This document shows, piece after piece, positions 17,219 through 25,989 of a stretch of 46,156 nt of DNA; within the stretch, counting starts at the first letter, position 1, and every line of letters begins with the position of its first letter. Under the pieces are notes generated by a model. The model did no database searches. It worked only from the letters and a program-made list of their open reading frames with translations, and was not told the DNA's origin. Source of the DNA: Alphaproteobacteria bacterium SS10. Lineage in GTDB: Bacteria; Pseudomonadota; Alphaproteobacteria; TMED2. A program made the position numbers and the translations under genes. The stretch lies in the NCBI GenBank assembly GCA_019192455.1, contig JAHCML010000003.1:816685-862840 (forward strand). The letters run 5' to 3'.

Positions 17219-18313
17219 TTATCCGTCTTCGGATTGCAGCAGACCGGCGATGCCGGTCAGTACGCTGCAGATAGCTGGAATCCAGGCGGCAACCAATGGT
17301 GGAATGGTGCCAGAGGTGCCGAGAGCCTGGGCCAGATCACGTAGGAAAAAGAAAGCAAAGCCGGTCACCAGGCCACCGGAGACCAGAAGCAGCGTCCCGC
17401 CCTTGCGTGGCGGGCGGAGGGAGAAGGCGGCGGCGATCAACACCATGCCGATAAACAGCAACGGTTCCGCCAATAGGCCGTAATAGTGGAGCCGGGTTCT
17501 GATCGCGGAGAAGCCCGTGCGTTCGAGCGTTTCGATATAGCCGGTTAGGGCCCAGAACGAGATCTGATCCGGCTGGGCGAAGCTCTCTTCAATTGAATTG
17601 GCGGTCAGCACCGTCGGGATTTGATAGCCATCAACCTGCCCTGGTGGGCGCCCAGCCTCATTCAACCAGGCATCACTAAAGATCCAACGACCATCGATCA
17701 GCTGGCCGGTTTGGGCGTCCAGGCGTCCCATAAACTCATTGCCCTCAAAGAATAGGGCGGTGGCATCCTCAATCCGCATGGTTTCAGGATCAATTTCCCG
17801 GGCATGGATGATCGTCTCGGTTAGGCCATCGGCCTCCCGCAGCCAAAGGCCAGAACCGGCGAGGTCGATACCGCTGTTTTGGCCCCGGAAATACTGGTTT
17901 TCCTGCTCAACAAACTTGGTGATCAGGACAGAGGAGATTGGGTTCAGGACCCCAACCTTCACCATGCCAAAGGCACCCGCTAGCACCAGGGCGGGCAGCA
18001 AGAACTGCCAGGCGGAAACACCGGCAGCCCGGGTCACGATCAGCTCATGGGTGCGGGTTAGGCGCCAGAACGCGTACATAGCGCCGAACAGGATGGCCAG
18101 GGGCACAATCTGCTGCCCAACCTCTGGCAGTTTTAGGAAGCTCATCTGCAGGACGGCGGTGACGTCCATATTCGCCTTCTTCGACGCCCGGCGGAACAAC
18201 TCAAGCGTGTCGAACAGCAGGACGATACCCAGCAACAGGCCAAGCATCATCGCGACATAGTTGGCGAAGGTCGCCCCGATATAGCGGTACAGGGTAAGGG
18301 GTAGGCGCATCAT
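17219..18313 (-). CDS. lptG: LPS export ABC transporter permease LptG
   Basis: One of two permeases of the LptB2FG complex that extracts lipopolysaccharide from the inner membrane. The product (364 residues) has three N-terminal membrane segments, a periplasmic jellyroll region (about 130-270) and three C-terminal segments (for example PLLFIGMVLIAAAFSLRPPRKGG, typical of LptG). I start at the ATG at 18313 (MMRLPLTLYRYIG), 4 bp after lptF; the longer frame opens with TTG and would overlap lptF by 20 bp. Confidence 0.93.
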   Translation of the reverse strand: MMRLPLTLYRYIGATFANYVAMMLGLLLGIVLLFDTLELFRRASKKANMDVTAVLQMSFLKLPEVGQQIVPLAILFGAMYAFWRLTRTHELIVTRAAGVSAWQFLLPALVLAGAFGMVKVGVLNPISSVLITKFVEQENQYFRGQNSGIDLAGSGLWLREADGLTETIIHAREIDPETMRIEDATALFFEGNEFMGRLDAQTGQLIDGRWIFSDAWLNEAGRPPGQVDGYQIPTVLTANSIEESFAQPDQISFWALTGYIETLERTGFSAIRTRLHYYGLLAEPLLFIGMVLIAAAFSLRPPRKGGTLLLVSGGLVTGFAFFFLRDLAQALGTSGTIPPLVAAWIPAICSVLTGIAGLLQSEDG

Positions 18314-18317
18314 GGTT

Positions 18318-19460
18318 CTACGCAGCCTCCCCACCAATATCGGCGGGCATGCTTAACGGTGGTGGTCGTTTCGCTGCGATATAACGATGCGCACCGGCTA
18401 GGGTTAACAGCGCCATGGTGGTGGCGAATGCTGGAATGCCATACATCGCGATCACACCAGACCAGCCGCGATTGCCCGCATCGCTGAGCCCGAGGGCGGC
18501 CGCTTCAAGCAGGGCGAGGGCGACAATGGCGGCCGAGATGCGGCGGGTTTGTCCGCGGCGGTTGAACTCCCCAGTCAGCAGGATTGCCAGCAGGGTCAGT
18601 GGGATGGCCAAGCCGTATAACGGTTGTGATAGCTGGGCATGCGCCTCGGCAATATAGCGCCGCATCGTCTCCGCATCCGTAGGTTCGGACGGGAACAGCA
18701 GCTGCCAGATGGTCCGTTCCCCCACTGCCGGGATGGGTTGTTCCGCATTTCGGGAAAACAGTGATAAATCAATTGTGTAGCGATCAAAGCTAAGCTGTTG
18801 AAGGCGGCCTGGTTGCGCCGTTTCTTCCTGGCGGACGCCGTTATAGACCACGACCTGCGGACCTTGTGGCCCCTCACGCAGAACGCCGCGTTCGGCCATG
18901 ATAATGATCGGCGCTTCCTCGTTCCGGCTGTCCTCAAAGACGATGCCTTGCAGCTCACCACGCTCTTCCCGTTGCCGGACATAGAGTGTCATTTCCCGGC
19001 CCAAGGTATTGAAGACACCGGGGCGGATCAGCACGTCGGAGAACTCAGCCGTGAGCTGTTCCTGCTGCTGTTCAAACTGCCATTTAGCGGAAGGTTGGGC
19101 GTAGGTGTGCAGGGCGGCCAGTAACAGGGTGACCAGCAACGCCAAAAACAGGCCTGGTTGGGCAAGGTTCCACTGGCTGACACCAACGGCGCGCATCACC
19201 ACCAACTCAGAATCATTCAACAGCTTATTGTAGACGAAGACGATGCCGATCCCTGCCGCGATGGGCAGCAGGACGGTCAGGAACCGGGGCAGGGTGAATA
19301 GGACTAGGGCCAGGAACTCGGTCAGGCCAGCACCGCCATTCACCGCGAGTTCTAGGAAACGCAGCGATTGGGTCAGCCATAGGGCCACCGCCAGGGTCGT
19401 GAGAATCAGCCCCGTTGCGACCAAGAGTTGGCCCAATATGTACAAATAAAGCTTCGGCAT
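18318..19460 (-). CDS. lptF: LPS export ABC transporter permease LptF
   Basis: Second permease of the LptB2FG lipopolysaccharide extractor. The 380 residues have the family N-terminus (LYLYILGQLLVATGLILTTL), three membrane segments with NDSELVVMRAVGVS in the coupling region, a periplasmic jellyroll part (about 125-265) and three more segments near the C-terminus. It begins the minus-strand run and diverges from pepA across 330 bp. lptG follows almost directly. Confidence 0.94.
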   Translation of the reverse strand: MPKLYLYILGQLLVATGLILTTLAVALWLTQSLRFLELAVNGGAGLTEFLALVLFTLPRFLTVLLPIAAGIGIVFVYNKLLNDSELVVMRAVGVSQWNLAQPGLFLALLVTLLLAALHTYAQPSAKWQFEQQQEQLTAEFSDVLIRPGVFNTLGREMTLYVRQREERGELQGIVFEDSRNEEAPIIIMAERGVLREGPQGPQVVVYNGVRQEETAQPGRLQQLSFDRYTIDLSLFSRNAEQPIPAVGERTIWQLLFPSEPTDAETMRRYIAEAHAQLSQPLYGLAIPLTLLAILLTGEFNRRGQTRRISAAIVALALLEAAALGLSDAGNRGWSGVIAMYGIPAFATTMALLTLAGAHRYIAAKRPPPLSMPADIGGEAA

Positions 19461-19790
19461 GTCCGATGCGGTATGTCGCGTTTCAATCGCTGGTGTCGAA
19501 TTGCTGCCAATTCCTGGCGTGACAATGGCTGCGGGGATGGAAAAGCCCTCTGGCCACGCATGTCAAACATTGCCTCGCGCAAAAACATGACTAACGTAAG
19601 GCCGTGGCCACGCTTGTTAAATAGGAACCGGTCGAAGATGGCTGCTTCGTGATCTTATGTATCGCGAGGCCCGCTCCCCACCTTGCCGTTCTGGCAACCG
19701 ACCTATCTGTTTAACTGTTAGCGCGTATGCTATCCCGCCCGCAGCCCCTGTGTCCTCAGGTGGCTTCCTAGAAGTATTTAAGGAAATCAA
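19461..19790. other. Divergent lptF/pepA intergenic region
   Basis: No credible gene lies in these 330 bp. A small hairpin TTGCC/GGCAA with a 5-nt loop is at 19683-19697, and the 8-mer GGCCACGC occurs twice. On the minus strand a perfect TTGACA (plus TGTCAA, 19561-19566) has no acceptable -10 at 16-18 bp. The pepA ribosome site AAGGA is just before 19791. Promoters for both genes must be here but I cannot place them. Confidence 0.4.
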
Positions 19791-21371
19791 ATGATTAAAG
19801 TGAGTTTCTCTGATCGCGCGCCGGCCAAAACAGGCACGCTGGTGGCCACGGTTTTTGCCGATGGGGAGATGGGCGCGATCGCGAAATCCGTGGATGAGGC
19901 CACCGATGGCCTGCTGACCAAGGTGATGGCGCGCCGCAACTTCGATGGCAGCGCCGGTAAGCTGCAGATGATCACCAAGCCCGCTGGCGTTAATTATCAC
20001 GAGGTGATTCTTCTGGGCCTCGGGGCCGCTGATAAGTTCAGCGCCACGGATTTTGAAGAGCATGGCGGCAAGCTGTTTGCTGCACTGTCTGATGCAGGCA
20101 TTGAGTCGGCTGATCTGGCGCTCGACCTGCCAGAGGGGGAACTTCCCCTGGAAGCGCCAGAACTTGCGGCTCGCATCGGGTTTGGCGCCGTGCTGCGCGA
20201 CTACCGTTTTGAGAAGTACAAGACCAAGGCTGGCAAATCTGGTGATGATGCCAAGGACGACAAGGCTGAGAAGCGGCTGACCAAGCTCAAGATCGTGACC
20301 CGCGGCGTTGCCAAGGCCCGCACGCACTTCACGGATTTTGAGGCGGTCGCCGAGGCCGTGCACAAGGCCCGCGACCTGGTTAGCGAACCAGCAAACGAGC
20401 TGTATCCAGAGAGCTATGCGAAGCGCTGCAAAGAGCTTGAGAAGCTTGGCCTTGAGGTTGAAATCCTGGACCAGAAGACGCTTGAGAAGAAGGGCTTCAA
20501 ATCCCTGCTCTCCGTCGGTCACGGTAGTGAGCGGGATAGCGCCCTGGTGGTCATGCGCTGGGCCGGTGCCGATGCTGGCAAACCAGCCAAGGGCAAGGCT
20601 AAAGGCAAAGGCAAATCCAAGAAGAAGACGGATTTCGATAGCGCCCCAATCGCCTTCATCGGTAAGGGCATCACCTTCGATACCGGCGGCATCTCCCTCA
20701 AGCCGCCAGCCGGTATGGGCGATATGAAGTGGGATATGGCGGGCTCCGCCGCTGTTGTTGGCGCCATGGCTGCGCTGGCAGGCCGGAAGGCCAAGGTGAA
20801 TGCGGTTGGCGTCATTGCCCTCGCTGAGAACATGCCGTCAGGCCGCGCCATCCGCCCAGGCGACATTATTGGCTCCTTATCCGGGCAGAGCATTGAGGTG
20901 CTGAACACCGATGCCGAGGGCCGTTTGGTGTTGGCCGATGCGCTTTGGTACACCGAAGATCGGTTTAAGCCGGTCGCCATGATCGATCTTGCCACCCTGA
21001 CCGGTGCGATCATCATCGCCCTGGGCAAGGAATTCGGCGGCATGTTCACCGATAGTGATGAGCTGGCCGACGGCCTGACCGCGGCTGGTAAGACAGTGGG
21101 CGAAAAGGTTTGGCGGATGCCCCTCGACCCTGCTTTCGACAGAATGCTGAACACCGATGCGGCTGACATGAAGAACATCGGTGGCCGTGACGCCGGCAGT
21201 GCCACGGCGGCCCAGTTCCTGAAGCGGTTTGTTCGCGATGTGCCATGGGCCCACCTGGATATCGCTGGCATGGCTTGGTCCGGTAAAACGACCCCCCGCA
21301 CCCCGAAGGGCGGTACCGCCTTTGGGGTTCGGCTGCTTGATCAGCTGGTTCGCGATAATTACGAAAAGTAA
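19791..21371 (+). CDS. pepA: Leucyl aminopeptidase (M17 family)
   Basis: Di-metal aminopeptidase that removes N-terminal residues from peptides in the cytoplasm. The 526 residues have the metal and active-site motifs GKGITFDTGG, MKWDMAGSAAV, NTDAEGRL and the C-terminal MAWSGKTTPRTPKGGTAFGV stretch. AAGGA precedes the ATG. Unusual is a Lys/Gly-rich insert of about 20 residues (about 262-283, KGKAKGKGK-like) just before the metal-binding core, where relatives have a short loop; it is probably surface-exposed. holC follows after 17 bp, a common pairing in proteobacteria. Confidence 0.95.
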   Translation: MIKVSFSDRAPAKTGTLVATVFADGEMGAIAKSVDEATDGLLTKVMARRNFDGSAGKLQMITKPAGVNYHEVILLGLGAADKFSATDFEEHGGKLFAALSDAGIESADLALDLPEGELPLEAPELAARIGFGAVLRDYRFEKYKTKAGKSGDDAKDDKAEKRLTKLKIVTRGVAKARTHFTDFEAVAEAVHKARDLVSEPANELYPESYAKRCKELEKLGLEVEILDQKTLEKKGFKSLLSVGHGSERDSALVVMRWAGADAGKPAKGKAKGKGKSKKKTDFDSAPIAFIGKGITFDTGGISLKPPAGMGDMKWDMAGSAAVVGAMAALAGRKAKVNAVGVIALAENMPSGRAIRPGDIIGSLSGQSIEVLNTDAEGRLVLADALWYTEDRFKPVAMIDLATLTGAIIIALGKEFGGMFTDSDELADGLTAAGKTVGEKVWRMPLDPAFDRMLNTDAADMKNIGGRDAGSATAAQFLKRFVRDVPWAHLDIAGMAWSGKTTPRTPKGGTAFGVRLLDQLVRDNYEK

Positions 21372-21388
21372 TTTAAGGTCAGCATCTT

Positions 21389-21898
21389 ATGGTCGGTTCT
21401 GAATCTGCCGAAATCCGCTTTTACCATCTGCAACGCATGCCGTTGGAGAAGGCGCTGACCATGATCCTTCGCCGGGTGGTGGAGCGTGATCAGCGGGCGG
21501 TGGTGGTCGGCAGTGATGTGGCCAAGCTTGAGATGCTGGACACCCATCTCTGGACCTCACCACCAGAGGCATTCATTGCCCATGGCCGGGCCGGTGATCC
21601 GGCGATGGCAGGTTTTGAGGAGCATCAGGCCGTCTGGCTGGATGAGCAGCCCTCAACCCCAAACAAGCCACAAGTCTTGCTGCAGATTGATGGCGCTGAG
21701 TCTGACCTAGGCACCGTTTCGGGGATTGAGATTTGCTGTGATCTGTTTGATGGCAACGATGATGCGGCCGTCGCAGCCGCCCGTGATCGGTGGAAGCGAT
21801 ACCGCGACGGTGGATACCGCCTGACCTATTGGCAGGAGACCGAGCAGGGCGGCTGGGCCGAGAAGGCATCGCACCCACCAAAGGATGCCGCAGGCTAG
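21389..21898 (+). CDS. holC: DNA polymerase III chi subunit
   Basis: Clamp-loader accessory subunit that contacts SSB. The 169 residues match the family pattern: IRFYHLQRMPLEKAL at the start, ERDQRAVVVGSD in the middle, then LDTHLWTSPPEAFIAHG. The C-terminal part after about residue 145 is polar and less conserved. Its place directly after pepA is the usual one. Confidence 0.9.
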   Translation: MVGSESAEIRFYHLQRMPLEKALTMILRRVVERDQRAVVVGSDVAKLEMLDTHLWTSPPEAFIAHGRAGDPAMAGFEEHQAVWLDEQPSTPNKPQVLLQIDGAESDLGTVSGIEICCDLFDGNDDAAVAAARDRWKRYRDGGYRLTYWQETEQGGWAEKASHPPKDAAG

Positions 21899-21928
21899 GC
21901 CAACTGTTTCTGGCAGCTATGCCAGCGC

Positions 21929-21957
21929 TTGTCCTTACCCGCCGGGACCGTTATAAG
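21929..21957 (+). promoter_or_regulatory. Sigma70-type promoter of ndk
   Basis: TTGTCC (21929-21934, 4/6) and TATAAG (21952-21957, 5/6) are separated by 17 bp, about 70 bp before the ndk ATG. With the terminator after ndk this defines a monocistronic unit. Confidence 0.6.
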
Positions 21958-22023
21958 CCCGCGCATATCCAGAGATTGGCGATCCCGCCATCCCCATCCA
22001 ACGAATGAAGAGAGAGCATCCCA

Positions 22024-22446
22024 ATGGCGGTTGAACGCACATTGTCGATCATCAAACCCGATGCCACCAAGCGTAACCTGACCGGCCAAATCAACAGCCG
22101 GTTCGAAGCTGCTGGCCTCCGCATCGTCGCCCAAAAGCGTATTCAATTGAGCAAGGCCGTCGCTGAAGGTTTCTACGCCGTTCACAGCGAGCGTCCGTTC
22201 TTCAACGACCTGGTCAGCTTTATGGTTTCCGGTCCGGTTGTGGTTCAGGTTCTCGAAGGTGAAGGCGCAATCGCCAAAAACCGAGAGATCATGGGCGCCA
22301 CCAACCCGGCTGAAGCTGCTGACGGCACCATCCGTAAGGATTTCGCTGAGAGCATTGAAGCCAACTCTGTGCACGGTTCCGATGCACCAGAGACCGCTGC
22401 TGAAGAAATTGCATACTTCTTCGCAGGCACCGAGATTACGGGCTAA
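22024..22446 (+). CDS. ndk: Nucleoside diphosphate kinase
   Basis: Equalises nucleoside di- and triphosphate pools through a phosphohistidine intermediate. The 140 residues contain the active-site motif NSVHGSD (His117), the N-terminal [11 protein letters not shown] and MGATNPAEA. It has its own promoter upstream and an intrinsic terminator downstream, and converges with the small coxIV gene. Confidence 0.98.
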   Translation: MAVERTLSIIKPDATKRNLTGQINSRFEAAGLRIVAQKRIQLSKAVAEGFYAVHSERPFFNDLVSFMVSGPVVVQVLEGEGAIAKNREIMGATNPAEAADGTIRKDFAESIEANSVHGSDAPETAAEEIAYFFAGTEITG

Positions 22447-22484
22447 GGGTTTACTGGCCAACACCAGTTGATCCGAAGAATCAG

Positions 22485-22516
22485 AAACGGCCGGGCATCC
22501 GCACCGGCCGTTTTTT
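22485..22516 (+). terminator. Intrinsic terminator of ndk
   Basis: A 10-bp stem AAACGGCCGG/CCGGCCGTTT (22485-22494 and 22504-22513) with a 9-nt loop runs into TTTTTT (22511-22516). It lies 38 bp after the ndk stop, and the convergent coxIV gene ends 22 bp further on. Confidence 0.9.
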
Positions 22517-22538
22517 ATTGGCTAGTCTGTCGCTGCGA

Positions 22539-22682
22539 TTAGAGCAGGAAGGCGGCCATCAGCACGAGAATTGCAATGATTACTGCCGTGCAGATGGTGG
22601 CGGCCTTGGTGAAGCCACCCCAAAGCTCTTGTGCGCGCTCAACTTGCTCTGGGCTTGCGGTGCGTGGTTCGTTCGACGCCAT
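22539..22682 (-). CDS. aa3-type cytochrome c oxidase subunit IV microprotein
   Basis: Small single-pass membrane protein of 47 residues in the bacterial aa3-type cytochrome oxidase subunit IV family, which attaches to the terminal oxidase. A short polar N-terminus (SPEQVERAQELWGGFTKA) precedes one hydrophobic helix ending LVLMAAFLL at the very C-terminus. The Trp-x2-Phe-x-Lys pattern before the helix is typical. I chose the ATG at 22682; a frame extended to a TTG at 22733 would add 17 unlikely residues. No other oxidase gene is near. Confidence 0.75.
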   Translation of the reverse strand: MASNEPRTASPEQVERAQELWGGFTKAATICTAVIIAILVLMAAFLL

Positions 22683-22789
22683 GGTCTGATCACCCGTCTT
22701 AATGGTCTGTGTCGTTAGGTGGCTTGCGGCCAACCATTACCCGGATGTTATGGGCAATGGGGCAGCGAGATACAATAGGTTCCGGTGTC

Positions 22790-23425
22790 TCAGGATACGG
22801 AAATCTTGTCGCCGTCCACTTGGACACGACCACTGGCCAAAAGGGCGAGGGCCTCTGGGTAGATCCGGTGCTCTTCAACAAGGATCCTGGCGCTCAAGCT
22901 ATCAACGCTGTCATCCGCCTCAACTGGAACCCGCGCCTGCATCAGGATGGGGCCTGCATCCATGTCCGCGCTAACCAGATGAACCGTGCATCCAGCCTCT
23001 TTGGCACCAGCCTCTAGGGCTTGAGCTTGTGCGTCTAAGCCTTTGAAATCAGGAAGTAAGCTTGGGTGAATGTTCAGTAGGCTTCCATACCATTTACCGA
23101 CAAAATCAGCCGATAGAAGGCGCATAAACCCGGCAAGGCAAACGACCTCTATATCTCGCTCCACCATGGCCTGGTGAATGGCTTCCTCAAAGCTCTGCTT
23201 GCTGTCGAAACCTTTACGCTCAATCGCGATGGCCTCGATGCCTTCCGCAGCGGCGGTCTCTAGGCCCTTAGCATCGGCCCGGTCCGCGATCACCAGCTGT
23301 ATTTCCGCTGGATATGACGGGTCATGGGCCGCCTTGATAAGAGAGGCCATGTTGGACCCACGGCCAGAGATCAGCACCGCCGTGCGTTTACGGGCAATGT
23401 TGCTGTTTGCGGCGGCCGGGCTCAC
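22790..23425 (-). CDS. purN: Phosphoribosylglycinamide formyltransferase PurN
   Basis: Uses 10-formyltetrahydrofolate to formylate GAR in purine synthesis. The protein (211 residues) has [13 protein letters not shown] for phosphate binding, the catalytic Asn/His in [10 protein letters not shown] and the Asp in [11 protein letters not shown] start at the GTG at 23425, which forms a 4-bp GTGA overlap with the purM stop and has GAGG about 10 nt upstream. A TTG three codons earlier directly abuts that site. Coupling with purM is typical. Confidence 0.94.
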   Translation of the reverse strand: MSPAAANSNIARKRTAVLISGRGSNMASLIKAAHDPSYPAEIQLVIADRADAKGLETAAAEGIEAIAIERKGFDSKQSFEEAIHQAMVERDIEVVCLAGFMRLLSADFVGKWYGSLLNIHPSLLPDFKGLDAQAQALEAGAKEAGCTVHLVSADMDAGPILMQARVPVEADDSVDSLSARILVEEHRIYPEALALLASGRVQVDGDKISVS

Positions 23426-24507
23426 GACAGCCAATCCTCACGCAGATTGATGTAGGAGACGCGTTCGTCTGGCGTTTGGCCTTCACTTGCCTCCACCGTG
23501 CCGATTGGCAGAACGGTCTCACCTTGCTGGGCTAGGATGTTGGATACCTGCTCAACCGCGTCGCCCGGCACAATGACAACCATGCCGATGCCGCAGTTGA
23601 AGGTGCGCAGCATCTCAAGCGGCGCAACGCGGCCTGCCGTGGATAGCCAGCCAAAGACTGGGGGCGGGGTCCAGCAATTCAAATCGATCCGGATGCCCAG
23701 CCCGTCGGGCAGCACCCGTGGCATGTTCTCTGTTAATCCGCCGCCGGTGATATGGGCGAGGCCGCGAACCTGATCGGTGGCCAACGCGGCAAGACAGCTG
23801 CGGATATACAGCTTCGTTGGTGCAAGGAGAGCGGCGCCTAGCGTCTGCTCAGCATCGAACGGTGCTGGGTCATCGAGGCCAGCGCCCTGTTGTTCAACAA
23901 TCCGCCGAACTAGAGAAAATCCGTTTGAATGCAGGCCGTTAGAGGTGATTCCTAAAATCGCATCGCCAGCTTGAATATGCTCCCCGGTCAGCATCCGCTC
24001 ACGCTCAACAGCGCCGACGGCAAAGCCTGCGAGGTCATAATCACCCTCGGCATAAAGGCCCGGCATCTCGGCCGTTTCTCCGCCGATCAGGGCGCAACCT
24101 GCGCGGCGACAGCCCTCGGCAATACCGCTTAAAATCGCGCGGCCGGTTTCGACGCTGAGTTTCCCAGTTGCGTAGTAGTCGAGGAAGAACAGAGGCTCGG
24201 CACCCTGAACGATCAGGTCATTGACGCACATGGCGACCAAATCGATGCCGATTGTGTGGTGGGTATCGCTCTCAATCGCCAGCTTGAGCTTGGTGCCCAC
24301 ACCGTCTGTGCCCGATACGAGGATGGGATCGTTATACCCGGCTGCTTTGAGGTCAAACGCCCCGCCAAAGCCACCAAGACCGCCATCGGCGCCCTTTCTC
24401 GCGGTGGAACGGGCCAATGGTTTGATCGCGTCGACTAGTGCGTTTCCGGCATCGATATCAACGCCAGCATCACGATAGGTCTGCGGGCTCTTGGTTTCCT
24501 GGGGCAC
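23422..24507 (-). CDS. purM: Phosphoribosylformylglycinamidine cyclo-ligase PurM
   Basis: Closes the imidazole ring to give aminoimidazole ribotide. The 361 residues have the family motifs [34 protein letters not shown] and [16 protein letters not shown]. The start is GTG at 24507 with no clear ribosome site. It heads the pair purM-purN and diverges from the DUF2066 gene across 136 bp. That gap contains a perfect 10-bp palindrome ACGACGTCGT (24572-24581). Confidence 0.96.
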   Translation of the reverse strand: MPQETKSPQTYRDAGVDIDAGNALVDAIKPLARSTARKGADGGLGGFGGAFDLKAAGYNDPILVSGTDGVGTKLKLAIESDTHHTIGIDLVAMCVNDLIVQGAEPLFFLDYYATGKLSVETGRAILSGIAEGCRRAGCALIGGETAEMPGLYAEGDYDLAGFAVGAVERERMLTGEHIQAGDAILGITSNGLHSNGFSLVRRIVEQQGAGLDDPAPFDAEQTLGAALLAPTKLYIRSCLAALATDQVRGLAHITGGGLTENMPRVLPDGLGIRIDLNCWTPPPVFGWLSTAGRVAPLEMLRTFNCGIGMVVIVPGDAVEQVSNILAQQGETVLPIGTVEASEGQTPDERVSYINLREDWLS

Positions 24508-24643
24508 GGTGGGCTATAGCTCTGTGGCGAGATGATTGGGTGTTTTGCTGATACCCAACGTCTAAGAACCAACGACGTCGTCGCGGGCCTAAACGATCAG
24601 GTGCAGCGGCGAGTGGAACATAACCGACCCACCGGTCATTGCA

Positions 24644-25945
24644 ATGGTGCCCAGCTTGCGTTTTCCGCTGATCTTGATTGCCCTCACAGCAGGTCTGTTC
24701 CTGGCTATTGCCGATGCTGGCCGAATTGCCCATGCGCAGAAACCATCGCTGGTGGCGCTGCACACGGTTGCGGGCATTGATGTCGATGTGACCGCCGATA
24801 CCGCTGTCGCCGCGCGTGATCAGGCCATCGCGACCGCCCAGAACCTAGCTTTCCGGGTGCTAATGCAACGCCTGACCCTGCTTAATGCGGGCGATCTGCC
24901 GGTGATTGAGCGCGAGCGTCTCGACCAACTGATCAAGGATTTTGAGATATCTGGTGAGCGTAGTTCGTCGGTTCAGTATCTCGGCACCTTCACCGTTCGC
25001 TTTATCCCTGACCAGGTTCGCCGTTACCTGCGCGAGACAGGCATCGGCTTTAGTGAGGCGTTCCGTCCACCGATGTTGGTGCTGCCCATCATTCAGGATG
25101 AGCGTGGGATTCGCCTCTGGGATGCGCCAAACCCCTGGCTTGGCACCTGGCAGGATCGCAATGGTCAGGTTGGCCAGCTGACCCTTATCGCGCCACGTGG
25201 CGGTCTGGAGGATTTGGTCACCAGTAACGTGGACCAAGCCCTAAACGGTGATCTGCAAGCGCTGAAGGCAATGCGGGAGCGCTATCGCACTGAGGCTGTA
25301 TTGGTCGCTGTCGCCCGCTTGGTGCCCGCCACCGATACAAACCCACTCCGCCTCGCCATTGAGTTTCGTGAGTATGGCCGCGCCATTCGGCCTGATGGCC
25401 CGCGCGAGGGCGAACGTATCTTTGGGTTCATTGACGCGACCCAGCTAACCCTGGCAGCTGGCGCTGATGAAAACCCGACGGCACTGCTGACCCGGGGCCG
25501 CGATGCCGTCATTCAACAGCTGACCACCGCTTGGAAGCAGGAGACGGTCGTCGCCCTGTCCAATGAGTTTGGTCGTATCACCGTGGCACTGCCCGTCGGT
25601 TCGTTAGGCGAATGGCAGCAGGCCCAGCGCCGCCTTGCTCAAGAGGGCGCCATCAGCCGGGTGACGGTTTTATCCATGGCCAAAGACCGGGTGCGTCTCG
25701 CCTTAGATCATTTGGGCAGTGTTGGTGAGCTGCGCCGCGTTCTGGCACAGCGGGGCCTCCGCCTGTCACCAGAGCCACTATCCCTAGATCCTGCTTTGAG
25801 CCCCTCCATCGATACCGGGCTGCTAAACAGCCAGCCGCGTTTGGTTGATGGCCCAACCGGCCCGCAGGGCGCCATTGATGCGCCGGGGCAGGGCAGTGTC
25901 TTGGTATCTGAACCCACCTATCTTCTGACCCTTACCGGCGGTTAA
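24644..25945 (+). CDS. DUF2066 secreted protein
   Basis: Unknown function; it matches what I know of the DUF2066 family, found beside purM in alpha- and gammaproteobacteria. The 433 residues begin with a signal peptide or anchor (FPLILIALTAGLFLAIADA, possible cleavage after AHA). A domain follows with VDVTADTAVAARDQAIATAQ and LPVIERERLDQLI, where relatives show the same register. The C-terminal third ends in QPRLVDGPTGPQG. It is upstream of the AI-2E permease and hdaA, spaced by about 40 bp, probably one operon. No catalytic motif is visible. Confidence 0.78.
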   Translation: MVPSLRFPLILIALTAGLFLAIADAGRIAHAQKPSLVALHTVAGIDVDVTADTAVAARDQAIATAQNLAFRVLMQRLTLLNAGDLPVIERERLDQLIKDFEISGERSSSVQYLGTFTVRFIPDQVRRYLRETGIGFSEAFRPPMLVLPIIQDERGIRLWDAPNPWLGTWQDRNGQVGQLTLIAPRGGLEDLVTSNVDQALNGDLQALKAMRERYRTEAVLVAVARLVPATDTNPLRLAIEFREYGRAIRPDGPREGERIFGFIDATQLTLAAGADENPTALLTRGRDAVIQQLTTAWKQETVVALSNEFGRITVALPVGSLGEWQQAQRRLAQEGAISRVTVLSMAKDRVRLALDHLGSVGELRRVLAQRGLRLSPEPLSLDPALSPSIDTGLLNSQPRLVDGPTGPQGAIDAPGQGSVLVSEPTYLLTLTGG

Positions 25946-25989
25946 CGCCCCCCGGGATTACCCATAGAAACAGAAAAAGAGCGGTGATC

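Noticed and set aside
19561-19566. Promoter for lptF with TTGACA on the minus strand
   Set aside because: The -10 position at 16-18 bp matches the consensus poorly (2/6).
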